64,000 nucleotides of DNA from Isoperla grammatica. Its lineage: Eukaryota > Arthropoda > Insecta > Plecoptera > Perlodidae. The DNA lies in assembly GCA_945910005.1 (NCBI GenBank), contig OX246740.1, positions 47,848,224 through 47,912,223 on the forward strand, in the 5' to 3' direction. The notes beneath the pieces were generated by a model. It searched no databases. It saw only the letters and a list, made by a program, of their open reading frames with translations, and was not told the DNA's origin. Numbering within the stretch: the first letter of the stretch is position 1; each line of letters opens with the position of its first letter. Made by a program: the position numbers and the translations under genes. Positions 25,255 to 36,972 of this stretch are shown piece after piece.

Positions 25255-26588
25255 TCATTGTAAATAATATATTTATTAACAAATAACATAGTAACAGAAT
25301 AATAAAATAGAAACACCATAACATAACACTTTGTGACTCCACACAGAAGAGAACATTCAACACATATTCACAAAACTACTACGATTTCACTCAATTCACA
25401 ATAAGAATGTAAACTTTGCGCACTGTTATCAACACACCCGATCCAGCACCATATTTGACACCACTTTATTAATCGTATCACCAACAGTCTCACTCCCACG
25501 CTGAGATATGCCTCTATCAGTGAGGGAGTCCGAGAGAAAACTGACCTCTGAAATAATTTTGTGTAAAGGGTGGAAACTAGCTACAAAAGAAAGTTTATTG
25601 TTGGTGGGGGTGAGGGTAAAATTTAAGGTTCATTGGCATTGTCGGTGACATCAGACTGTTAGTTTTACAAAACAAGTGCATTTCGCTAACCCATACATCC
25701 GGTATAAAATCGTGGATGATCCCAAAATTTAGAGTTTGAGAGCAAGACTGGTAGTGTAGTGGATTAGACGAATCATTCGGGGTTTTGTGATAGAAGCGTG
25801 AATTTTTGACCAAATACTCAGAAAAATATTCTTATCAAACTGCCCAGAGGAGGCCTCAAAAAAGTCTACTGGTTTAGGGGCTGGGAGGGGTCAAAAATGG
25901 GGGGTGGAGGGGACGTGAAAAAAATAACGAGCCACCAAATATGATCAGTACTTACCCAAATTTTTAAATATAGTAGCTTAAAGTCTATTCTATAAAGAAA
26001 AAAATCGAAATATGATCTTACGGCACAACTTCATCAGATAATGTGACCTTAGACCTTAAGTCACTAATTTTTCTAATCTGTATGAAAATGTATCGTGTGA
26101 CCACTCGTTGTGTCAAAAATTATCTCTAGAACACAAATTAAAGGTCGATATATGTTTTATAGTTGGGAGGGTCAAATAACATTGTGACCTTTGACCTATT
26201 TATTGAGAATAAAAGCCCGCGTTCTGGTGTTGGGGGTTTACATGCTTCAAAATATAGATCTCTCACGTACAAGTCTTGCGTGGAAAGCATGGTTAAAAAC
26301 ATTTACAAAAAAAATACCCTTAGTTGTTGATGGGGTGGCTTAGTTCGACCTTGACCTCAATAATGTTACATGTAATAGCGGCCTTTGTTATAGCTTGTGA
26401 CTACTTATTGGAAAGGTAAAGATGACTTGGATACATTTCCTTTACTTATTCCCTTTAATAATTACATGTAATCCTGAAAACCTACGACACTTCCCACCTT
26501 CCCAAGAACTACTACCTTATCGAAGTGGGCAGGTTTGCTTGTTTTGGTGATCCCGAGAGCTATGGCGGCGGAAGCGTATATTATGTTT

Positions 26589-27009
26589 AGCCAACGGTTT
26601 AGCCGCGGTCGCTTAGCCGGTTCCCATACGAACACCGAAGTTAAGCAACCTCGGGCTAGGTCAGGAGGTGGATGGGTGACCACTCACCTCTGAAACACTA
26701 GTTACCGTTTGTTAAAGCAGATTGGAGGGTTCGAAAGCTTGTGTAACAGTTTTGTTCTTCTCGTCAACTGCTCGGCAGTCCAGGTTAGTGGAGGAACCTA
26801 TATGACTGGTCAAAGTGACACCGTCCTTTCGTATGGGACGTAAAGCCGATGCTCCCCTTGGTACTTTTCGACAGGAGGAGTAGTCTACGTGACGGTACCA
26901 GGCTTTCCCTCCTCCCTTCCTCATGATCATTCATCAATCATCACTCATCAGGCTAAAGAGGGCATTGTGCCCTACTCTGGCCTTAATTACAATAAAATAA
27001 AATTAATAA
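26589..27009 (+). mobile_element. 5S rRNA-headed SINE, copy 1, with 11-bp TSD
   Basis: The head keeps the 5S rRNA internal promoter (ACACCGAAGTTAAGCAACC, TCGGGCTAGGTCAG, GGATGGGTGACCAC). The body includes CCGTCCTTTCGTATGGGACG TAAAGCCGA, and the tail is TTAATTACAATAAAATAAA. ATATTATGTTT flanks both sides (26578-26588, 27010-27020), the duplication expected from LINE-driven retroposition. It is homologous to 61275-61668. Confidence 0.85.
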
Positions 27010-27370
27010 ATATTATGTTTGTGGTCTACGGCCACGCTAGCCTGACAGTTTGAGGTAGAGACGCCACATGAAAGGCAGTCCACGTCCACCCATTTCCCTT
27101 TTCCACCCCTTTACGAGTCAGGTGTCCCTTTTCTCCAACCACCCCCAGACGTCATATGACCTAGTTATCGAGTACGTCGTTACACAACAAATAAACCATA
27201 CGATAATTCCCAAGCTCGCAACTTGCGAGTGAAAACTTGCTGCTTGCTAATTGGACAATTTCAAAATGCAGAAATGATGAGTATTTTTGAAATAATACTG
27301 AAAATGATATGCAAACAAGACATTACTGGAAAATTGTAATTAATACGATAATAGCATTGTTTTTCTTTAT

Positions 27371-28441
27371 TTACTCGTTACATTCTCCCCTGCACTTGCA
27401 CGAAGCACAGCATGATTGTCCACTTATATGACATGTGCATTGATCTTCAAGGCACTCGTTTTTACATTTACAAACAACCACTTCGTTACATGAGTGCATT
27501 GCGTGAGGAAGAGTAGTCCATTTGGATTCCCACACATCAGACGCGTCTTTACACCATCCCCAGATAGCAGGACTAGGATGTTTTGGGAAAGAGATGGCTG
27601 ATGATCTCTAAACGGACCCAGCCTGGAACACAGCACGTAGAATATGTTGATGTAATGCATCTTGAGTTGGAGGCAAGCTCTCCATTGGCCTTCCTTTCTG
27701 CGTGAACAACCCCTTACGGCATTCATTCACGGTTGCACAGTCACTGGTTCGATCATAGAGTAGAATAATAAATGTCTCCAACAACCCTAAGATGTAATCG
27801 TCCACTTTCTCTACAGGCCTTGAAAGAATTTTGAATACATCAGTGACTTCTGGCAATACAGTTCACGTTTTCCAGGCTGATTTCTTCCCTTTACTTGCGA
27901 AGGATGAGCATGTATCACAACCAGTAAAAGCGTGAAAGAATGGGAGCGCTGCAGATTTTTCTGGTCCAAGTGTTCGGGCAATCGAGTGTGCTGCTATAAT
28001 TCGTACATTGCTGCCTACCCCAAATTGTACCCACACCTTCTTTTTTGTAAGGTTATTAGCTGCGGCAATGCAAAGTACAACATCATCCGAGTCTACCGTG
28101 CGTATCAGAACTTCATTCTTCTCATTGAGTACATAGTACAAATGTAAGATGCGAGTCTTGTGTCTGCTTCCTCGTGGTTGCAGGGTGCAACAGCTTTCAA
28201 ACACACACTGTCGTCATTGCACAGAGCATCTTCTCCCTTAGTGACAATTACTAATCCAAGTGATGTATTGATTTTAAGAACAAATTCACACAACATGTTG
28301 AATAGTTCTGATTTATTTTCGTTTGTTCGAAGGAACTCTTGCCAGTTGTTTGGTAATGTGTTAGACGCATCAACGCGTCTTCTGATTCCCAGACCTCTTT
28401 TGTTTCTGGTATGCGATCGAAAACTTCCACAAATGCATCCA
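27371..28441 (-). pseudogene. Broken copy of a multicopy invertebrate PIN-like protein with Cys-rich tail
   Basis: Across several frames the order of motifs is LPNNWQEFLR, VIVTKGEDALC, APCNHEEADTRL, RTVDSDDVVL, WVQFGVG, AAHSIARTLGPEKS, FHAFTGCDTCSSFASKGK, QHILRAVFQAG, WTTLPHAMHSCNE, and a C-terminal run CKCKNECLEDQCTCHISG. This order is a family I recognise from many invertebrate genomes, present in high copy. The spaced acidic residues (EADTR, DSDD, GCDT) suggest a PIN-like nuclease fold, which is inference. Frameshifts (for example between EADTRL and RTVDS) and a stop after GKKSAWKT show it is broken. It lies between the inverted arms, so it may be cargo of that element. Confidence 0.65.
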
Positions 28442-29666
28442 TTGGTGAATTACTGATGAAAGGTCACCGCTCATGTGGCATACAGAACGCTCTTCAAAGC
28501 TTCACATAACGTGTTAATCTTTCCACTCCCGAATGGGCAGGGGTATCAAGTTACAAAAATCACACATAATTACATTTAATCATACATACATACACACAAT
28601 CAACGCGTGGCAATCATTGTCAAATTAAATTGCAACAAATTTTCACTTACAAATTGCAAGCTTTTGTTAGCTTTTCAGGATTATAGTAAATTATTAAAAA
28701 GAAATGAATATATAAAACGTATGCAAATTATCATTACCTTTTCAACGAGTAGTCACAAGCTATAGAAGAGGCTATAACTCAATTAAATGAAACATTGAGG
28801 TCAAGGTCAAACTAAAACCACCCCATCAATAACTGAGAGCACCTTTATGCAAACTTTTATGACCATGCTTTCCACACAATAATTTTACATACGATTTATG
28901 CATTTTGAAACAAGTATCAACTAAACACCAGGGCGCGGGCATTTATTCTTAGTTAACAGGTCAAAGGTCACGATATAACTTGACCAAATACATTACAAAA
29001 CATATATTGACCCTCAATTTGTATTCTAGAGATAATTTATGAAACAACGAGTGGTCACAAGGTACACTTCCTCAAATATTAAAAAACTTATTGACTTCAG
29101 GTCAAAGGTCACATTATCAGTCAAGAATGATAAGTTGGATCATATTTCTATTTTTTTTGCAATAGAGTTGACATTTAGCTACGCTATTTATAAATTTGGG
29201 TGTATTATGATCACAGTTGGTGGCACGTTCTTTTTTTAACTTCTTCTGCACCCCCATTGTTTGACCCCTCCCAGCCCCTAAACCAGTGAACTTTTTTTAG
29301 GCCTCCTCTTGGCAGTTTCATAAGAATATTTTTCTGAGTATTTGATCAAAAATTCACGCTTCTATCACAAAACCCCGAATGTGTCCCGTATTTTGCTCTA
29401 ATCCACTACACTATGGCCCCGTCCCGTCCTCGAATGTTTACACTTTACAGTCATTGCTGTCATATTTATTGCATCGTGTAATTTAGGGAGCACACCGCCC
29501 GTAGTGGTTAAAGACAGACCATTCAACATGTTGGAACTAAATATTAATTTAAGTCATAAGTACGTATTTCGCATACAAACCAACACAGACCAAATGCCAA
29601 ATGGCAACCCACTACCGATCCCCTCACAATCACCCTTTTAGCTAGCTGCAGCTATCCGTTTATGAC

Positions 29667-30123
29667 CAGTGGCGTATCCAGGAATTGGGAAAGGGGGGGG
29701 TTTTCAACCCATATTATAGAGAGTGGAGCCGAAACATAATTGGCGTTCCGGGGGGGGGGGGGGGGGGGGGGGCTTGCCCGAAAAAATTCTCGTCAAGGTC
29801 ATTTTAATGCAAATCTGTGCGTTTTACAGCGGCCAACTGAAGCATGATTTCTCAGTTTCTGGCAACACATTTTTTCCTTAGCACCGCTAATAAAAGGAAC
29901 CTCAATCAATAATTTGCATATTTTTCGTATTGCTTTTGCTTTTAATAATTACAACAATATACAATAATTATAAAGTAAAACATCTAACTGTCTATTGAAA
30001 TACTGTCATTTGATACTGTCTATTGAATTACTGTCTATTGAAATGTAAACGGTTATTTTCCATGTTTCCTTTGCAAAGGGGGGGGGTTTTGTCCCCCCCT
30101 CCCCCCCCGTGTATACGCCACTG
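29667..30123. mobile_element. 457-bp hAT MITE nested in the larger hAT, perfect 8-bp TSD
   Basis: CAGTGGCGTATCCAGG at the left and GTATACGCCACTG at the right are inverted termini shared with the elements at 12960 and 24109. TTTATGAC flanks both sides (29659-29666, 30124-30131). It contains a 23-base G run (29750-29772) and another G/C tract near the right end. Confidence 0.88.
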
Positions 30124-30663
30124 TTTATGACTTGGCTCGCTATAGCGTCTAAATATTTCGCTGTCAAAAAAGGAATTGTTGGTTGTCTAGAGAATTCAAT
30201 GGTGTCTTGTCTTCTTTATAATGAATATGATATTCAAATTGACAGTTGTGTGAATATTCTTGAGATTTGTGACTGATTTCCTGGCTGATACAACATTTTC
30301 CGTATTTTTTTTGGGGGGGGGGGGGGGGAGGGCGCGAATTTTGTAATTTTATTTAAAATACATTTTAATTGATTTGTTGTCTTATTTGAAATTTTCATAA
30401 TATACGATCTATATCATCAGGGGCCCCCGCTTCGCGGGGGCCCCCCCGCCTTGCGGGGTTTGCGGGGCCTTCCGCTACGCCACTGCTTAAACCTAGACCT
30501 TAAAAATCTGTGTAAACCGACCATAAACAAACCCTGTAGGCTCCGAACACCATCGACGAGTGAGCGATAACCAATCAAAGATCGATATTTCAAATACGAA
30601 ACACATGAATCAGCGATTGGACAGTGCGAACACCTGCGGACAAGGTGTCATAATCAACAAGGC

Positions 30664-32189
30664 CTATTCAGAACAACTTTTCAGTGCTTCGTTGCTAGGA
30701 TGGCTCTAAAGTCACCATTTACTCATTCCTAAGACAAGTAAAACTAGTAATAATGAGGTATTCTGTTCATTAAACAAAAAACACTATTACCATGTTAGCT
30801 TTTGTTTTTCGTCAATATATCTATCATTCCTGCCGTCTTTTGCCGGAGCTGAACGCCCCCATAACCCTTAAACCCGAGTAGAAATACACAGTACGAGAGC
30901 CCTCATTGCGGGCACCGATCACTAAGTTCAGAGTGACCCACCTCGATATGATAATCGATATTAAATGACGTTGACAACTAAATCACATGGGGGGGGGGGG
31001 GGGGGGGGTCGGAGGAAAGGTGCCCGCGGACCAATAAATACAACACGAGGCTAAAATACACGAGGCTAGAATACATGATCAGTGTATCAAGTCTGAACGC
31101 CCGGACCGTCATCAACACAGACAAGAATATACACTGCCCTGTGACGTCGAGCATTGCCTCACCCATGACTCATGAACATGCTCGCCGAGACCAAATTGTT
31201 ATGCCTTATTACGCGAATAATAAGCTAACACGGTAAAAACAGAACGTTTCAACTAATGGGGGAGGGGGGGGGGGGGGGGGGGGACAGAACACGCGTATTG
31301 TCAACACTACATTTACTGTATGATAAACATTTATTATATTATTATCACAAGGGTTATTATTTTGATTATTAGTTGTAATAAACAAAATGACGATTCAATT
31401 GATTATATTAGAAATATTTAGCGGCATACAGAGAAGCCAGAGGAGGCTGAGTTCCCGTTTTTTGCCCTTTTTCATAAGATAAGCAATTTGCGGCGAAAGT
31501 ATACAATGAAGGTAAAGAGTTTTCGACAGAGTGTGGGCTGGCCACAGTTTTTGGAAATAGAATCGTCCCTTGCCTCCCCCCAGAAGCCCCATGTACTTTA
31601 TCCTGGCAAGAGCGTATACCCCGTTAAGAATTACACCACTAAGACTGTCTACTCGTCTATTAGTAATTTAGAGGAGTAGTAATATTAGTAATTTAGAGGA
31701 GTAGTAATAAGTAGATATTCAGACAAAGCAAAGTCTTACCTGGACGAGAAGAGCAAAATCACGTCGGACCAGAACGAAGCTCCAAGTGAGACTGGCTGAG
31801 TGAATCATCCGCAGTTTGTGACGTAGTCTGCCCTGTGTGGGGCGGGTGATAAGGAAGATAGGAGATAACCGCAAAAAGCCAAAATGTGTATTTTTCTTTA
31901 ATTATCTTAAAAAAAAATACAAGAATAGACCTAGGGCAGTATGCACACGTTTAAGTTGCCAAACTGCGCTAATTTCAAATTCTAAAATATCCACAAAAAT
32001 AAACTTAGAGAGAATTAAATATAAGAAGGCATTACCAGATGCCAAAAACGAATTAAAAATATTTTTTTGGCTGCTGATAACTATCTATGTTGTGCTGTAA
32101 AGTCAATTTATATTGTAGCTGCAAGCCACTACAAAAGTGAAGGTGGAAACTTTTTGTGTAGTTTAAACTCAACTTTGTTGTTGACTGAT
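30664..32189. other. Gene-free stretch with two 20-base G runs
   Basis: G runs at 30989-31008 and 31264-31283. A short direct repeat AGTAATTTAGAGGAGTAGTA occurs at about 31658 and 31687. No exon, RNA gene or bounded transposon was recognised. Confidence 0.4.
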
Positions 32190-35100
32190 ATAGATGGATT
32201 AACGAACAGAGGGTCACATTGGATTTTCAAAATTCCAAGAATATGATCAGATGATAAAAACTCTGAAAATTGGAAAAAATTTAAAGCCGTTTTTTTTCTT
32301 CTAATTACCAAAATACAAAATCCACACCTTGACTGTTTAAAATCACAATTGATAGATCTTGATCGCGTGATCGCGAAAGAGTAAATCGTTTGTGGAAACA
32401 ACGAGCCGTTTAACCGGTAAAAAATTAACCGTGTCCATGCACGTTGATGCATTGATATAAATGCGTGAAAATGGTGGAACAAAAAAAAAGTGGGTGTAAC
32501 GGGTCTCGAACCCCAGACTTCAAGTATTCGAAGCTACGACGTTACTGAATGCTCTATACCACACGATGGAAGCAGTGTTGCTTACACTCGTAGATAACAT
32601 TCTGGTCTCAATGTATGGCATAGCTGTTGTATTCAGATAGCTTGTCAACACGCCAACATTAAAACATGTTTTTTCGGCTAACCGTTAATGCAATGCAAAC
32701 ATTAACATGTTTCGTGTATAAAATAAGAATGTCCAATGGAGAAAATCTAATCATTATTTTCTTAACCCTTTAACAAAAGACGCTACGCGTCGCCAAAAAC
32801 GAGCTGAAATACACTCTGTTTTTTAGTATTATATTCTTTACGGCTATAATGTTTATTTGGGCGATTTTAAAGTTAATTCTGAAGGTACATCTAAAAATTG
32901 TCTACTTTGAAAAAATCATCGCCTCGCTATGATTGTTGTGAACGACGTCAGGCGTCGCTGAAATTTCATAGATTTTCTTGTCAAGTTCCACTTTCGGTAC
33001 CGATTGTGGATGAACGGTGGTACCTAGTTAGTCGTAGCTTCAAACTTAAGGTCAGAAAGAATCCTTGGTGACGTAGTATGAGCGTCGGTAGCGTCGGTTT
33101 GCACAGGTCGTGGTGAGGCGACGCCAAACTTCAGGTAACCAAAATAGTTGATTTTTTGAGGTTTTTATTTTTTTACGGGTAAACAGTTTGAGATAGAATT
33201 TTTTGGTTGTCAATTCGTTCTTATTCATCGCTCTCTTGATATGATTCGTATTTTTAAAAAAATAAATAAAATAAAAAATTTCAAAATTCTCCGATTGTGC
33301 TCTTATGAGACAAAATTTGAAATTTTGGGCGCCTGTATCTCTGTAAGTATGACCCCTAGCATATTTTCGTTTGCAGGATGTCTAGATAATTCACGTAAAA
33401 AAAATAAAAAAAATATAAAAACAAATTTGGACATCCCGTATGGTAGCTACGAGCGCTTGAAAAAAAATTTCCCCTTAGTAAACCCTTCTCAACTTTGCTT
33501 GTCTGAATATGGAAGAAAAAAAGACTGCCGGTTACGGGACTCGAACCCCGGACCGCGAAAACACTAGTCGACGCTGCTACCCCGTACGCCACGCCACTCG
33601 ATGGAAGATGGTTCGCTTACACTGATAGATAACCCACTGCTTTCAATGTATGCATGTATACATCTCATTGTATCTCGATTCATTCCTAATGCTAGATGAA
33701 TTTACGGACAGAGGGTCTCATTGGATTTAAAAAACATCCAGGAATATCCAGGAAGCCGTTTTTTAAATAACTCTAAAAATCCAGTTTCAACACATTGTCT
33801 TTTTAAAATCGCATTTGATAGATCTTGATCGCGTGATCACGAAAGAGTAAATCGTTTGTGGAAACAACGAGCCGTTTAACTGGTAAAAAATTAACCGTGT
33901 CCATGCACATTGATGTATTGTTATAAATGCGTGAAAATGGTGGAACAAAAAAGAGCGGGTGTAACGGGTCTCGAACCCCAGACCTCAAGTATTCGAAGCT
34001 ACGACGTTACTGAATGCTCTATACCACACGATGAAAGAAACGTTGCCTACACTCGTAGATAACATTCTGGTCTCAATGTATGGCATAGCTGTTGTATTCA
34101 GATAGCTTGTCAACACGCCAACATTAAAACATGTTTTTTCGGCTAATCATTAAAGCAATGCAAACATTAACATGTTTCGTGTATAGAGTAAAAATGTCCA
34201 ATGGAGAAAATCTAATCATTATTTTCTGAACCGTTTAACTAAAGACGCTACGTGTCGCCAAAAACGTGCTCAAATACACTCTGTTTTTTAGTATTATATT
34301 CTTTACGGCTAAAATGTTTATTTGGGCGATTTTAAAGTTAATTTTGAAGGTAGATCTACAAATTGTCTACTTCGAAAAAAATCATCGCCTCGCTATGATT
34401 GTTGTGAACGACGTCAGGCGTCGCTGAAATTTCATAGATTTTCTTGTCAAGTTCCACTTTCGGTACCCATTGTGGATCACCGGTGGTACCAAGTTAGTCG
34501 TAGCTTCAAACTTAAGGTCAAAGAGAATCCTTGGTGACGTAGTATGAGCGTCGGTAGCGTCGGTTTGCACAGGTCGTGGTGAGGCGACGCCAACTTCAGG
34601 TAACCAAAATAGTTGATTTTTTGAGGTTTTTATTTTTTTACGGGTTAACGGTTTGAGATAGAATTTTTTGGTTGTCAATTCGTTCTTATTCATCGCTCTC
34701 TTGATATGATTCGTATTTTAAAAAAAATCAAAAAAATCAAAAATTTCAAAATTCTCCGATTGTGCTGTTCTGAGACAAAATTTGAAATTTTGGGCGCCTG
34801 TATCTCTGTAAGTATGACCCCCAGCATATTTTCGTATTCAGGATGTCTAGATAATTTACGGAAAAAAAATAAAAAAAATATAAAAACAAATTTGGACATC
34901 CCATATGGTAGCTACGAGCGCTTGAAAAAAAAATTTCCCCTTAGTAAACCCTTCTCAACTTTGCTTGTCTGAATATGGAAGAAAAAAAGACTGCCGGTTA
35001 CGGGACTCGAACCCCGGACCGCGAAAACACTAGTCGACGCTGCTACCCCGTACGCCACGCCACTCGATGGAAGTTGGATCGCTTACACTGATAGATAACC

Positions 35101-36460
35101 CACTGCTCTCAATGTATGCATGTATACATCTCATTGTATCTCGATTCATTCCTAATGCTAGATGGATTTACGGACAGAGGGTCTCATTGGATTTTAAAAA
35201 ACCTCCAAGAATATCCAGGAAGCCGTTTTTTAACTAACTCAAAAAATCCAGTTTCAACACATTGTCTTTTTAAAATCGCATTTGATAGATCTTGATCGCG
35301 TGATCGCGAAAGAGTAAATCGTTTGTGGAAACAACGAGCCGTTTAACCGGTCAAAAATTAACCGTGTCCATGCACGTTGATGCATTGATATAAATGCGTG
35401 AAAATGGTGGAACAAAAAAGAGTGGGTGTAACGGGTCTCGAACCCCAGACCTCAAGTACTCGAAGCTACGACATTACTGAATGCTCTATACCACACGATG
35501 GAAGCAAAGTTGCTTACACTCGTAGATAACATTCTGGTCTCAATGTATGGCATAGCTGTTGTATTCAGATAGCTTGTCAACACGCCAACATTAAAACATG
35601 TTTTTTCGGCTAACCGTTAATGCAATGCAAACATTAACATGTTTAGTGTATAGAGTAAGAATGTCCAATGGAGACAATCTAATCATTATTTTCTTAACCC
35701 TTTAACAAAAGACGCTACGCGTCGCCAAAAACGTGCTCAAATACACTCTGTTTTTTAGTATTATATTCTTTACGGCTATAATGTTTATTTGGGCGATTTT
35801 AAAGTTAACTCTCAAGGTAGATCTTACAATTGTCTACTTTGAAAAAAATCATCGCCTCGCTATGATTGTTGTGAACGACGTCAGGCGTCGCTGAAATTTC
35901 ATAGATTTTCTTGTCAAGTTCCACTTTCGGTACCGATTGTGGATGAACAGTGGTACCTAGTTAGTCGTAGCTTCAAACTTAAGGTCAGAAAGAATCCTTG
36001 GTGACGTAGTATGAGCGTCGGTAGCGTCGGTTTGCACAGGTCGTGGTGAGGCGACGCCAACTTCAGGTAACCAAAATAGTTGATTTTTTGAGGTTTTTAT
36101 TTTTTTACGGGTTAACGGTTTGAGATAGAATTTTTTGGTTGTCAATTCGTTCTTATTCATCGCTCTCTTGATATGATTCGTATTTTAAAAAAAATCAAAA
36201 AAATCAAAAATTTCAAAATTCTCCGATTGTGCTGTTCTGAGACAAAATTTGAAATTTTGGGCGCCTGTATCTCTGTAAGTATGACCCCCAGCATATTTTC
36301 GTATTCAGGATGTCTAGATAATTTACGGAAAAAAAATAAAAAAAATATAAAAACAAATTTGGACATCCCATATGGTAGCTACGAGCGCTTGAAAAAAAAA
36401 TTTCCCCTTAGTAAACCCTTCTCAACTTTGCTTGTCTGAATATGGAAGAAAAAAAGACTG

Positions 36461-36540
36461 CCGGTTACGGGACTCGAACCCCGGACCGCGAAAACACTGG
36501 TCGACGCTGCTACCCCGTACGCCACGCCACTCGATGGAAG
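36461..36540 (-). repeat. Type-1 tRNA-like Pol III head (representative)
   Basis: On the minus strand this reads TGGCGTACGGG (A-box-like), then about 40 bases, then GGTTCGAGTCC, a perfect B box. No acceptor-stem pairing or CCA end indicates a working tRNA, so I call it a SINE-like head. Seven copies exist in the array. Confidence 0.7.
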
Positions 36541-36889
36541 TTGGATCGCTTACACTGATAGATAACCCACTGCTCTCAATGTATGCATGTATACATCTCA
36601 TTGTATCTCGATTCATTCCTAATGCTAGATGGATTTACGGACAGAGGGTCTCATTGGATTTTAAAAAACCTCCAAGAATATCCAGGAAGCCGTTTTTTAA
36701 CTAACTCAAAAAATCCAGTTTCAACACATTGTCTTTTTAAAATCGCATTTGATAGATCTTGATCGCGTGATCGCGAAAGAGTAAATCGTTTGTGGAAACA
36801 ACGAGCCGTTTAACCGGTCAAAAATTAACCGTGTCCATGCACGTTGATGCATTGATATAAATGCGTGAAAATGGTGGAACAAAAAAGAG

Positions 36890-36972
36890 TGGGTGTAACG
36901 GGTCTCGAACCCCAGACCTCATACTCGAAGCTACGACATTACTGAATGCTCTATACCACACGATGGAAGCAA
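36890..36972 (-). repeat. Type-2 tRNA-like Pol III head (representative)
   Basis: On the minus strand this reads TGGTATAGAGC (A-box-like), then GGTTCGAGACC (B-box with one change from the usual T). CTTCCATCG precedes both head types and similar words (TAGATAAC, CTCAATGTATG) flank both, so the two heads are diverged copies of each other. Six copies exist in the array. Confidence 0.65.

Larger units (their letters stand above)
25752..29413. mobile_element. Element with ~670-bp inverted arms carrying a PIN-like/Cys-rich gene relic
   Basis: Left arm ~25752-26430 and right arm ~28735-29413 are reverse complements with moderate divergence; words include CGGGGTTTTGTGATAGAAGC, GGCTGGGAGGGGTC and GACCTTGACCTCAATAATG. 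Each arm begins with TAGTGTAGTGG, a perfect Pol III A-box match. The arms may therefore be two long SINE-like copies in opposite orientation rather than classical TIRs. Between them sit a 5S-headed SINE and the gene relic at 27371-28441. Confidence 0.65.
24109..30485 (-). mobile_element. Large hAT element (6.4 kb) with perfect 8-bp TSD and nested insertions
   Basis: CAGTGGCGTAGC at 24109 and GCTACGCCACTG ending at 30485 are inverted hAT termini. CTTAAACC flanks both (24101-24108, 30486-30493). A hAT C-terminal dimerisation fragment lies at 25024-25254. Later material includes an inverted-repeat element (25752-29413) and a small hAT MITE (29667-30123). Near the right end a GC hairpin (GCCCCCGC-TTC-GCGGGGGC, about 30423-30442) is visible. 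Confidence 0.88.
23796..30523. mobile_element. MITE (TGGTCGGTTT ends) split by a hAT insertion
   Basis: The left end TGGTCGGTTTCCACAC and the right end GTGTAAACCGACCA form TIRs. Left part 23796-24108 and right part 30494-30523 would make an element of about 343 bp before the hAT landed in it. TTA lies left and TAA right, so the duplication is at best the dinucleotide TA. The interior repeats GGTCTAAGGATT/CTTAGACC words in both orientations. Confidence 0.7.
23728..30663. repeat. Dispersed repeat copy split by nested transposons (23728-23795 and 30524-30663)
   Basis: The two outer pieces together match the uninterrupted reverse-oriented copy at 51455-51661. Shared words include CCCACTCAGTAA, GATTTTCAGTGGG, ACCATCGACGAGTGAGCG and AGTGCGAACACCTGCGGAC. 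The uninterrupted copy serves as an empty site showing that everything from 23796 to 30523 was inserted later. Confidence 0.8.

Noticed and set aside
26560..26700. True 5S rRNA gene
   Set aside because: Only the internal promoter part is kept, and the rest is replaced by a SINE body with flanking target duplications.
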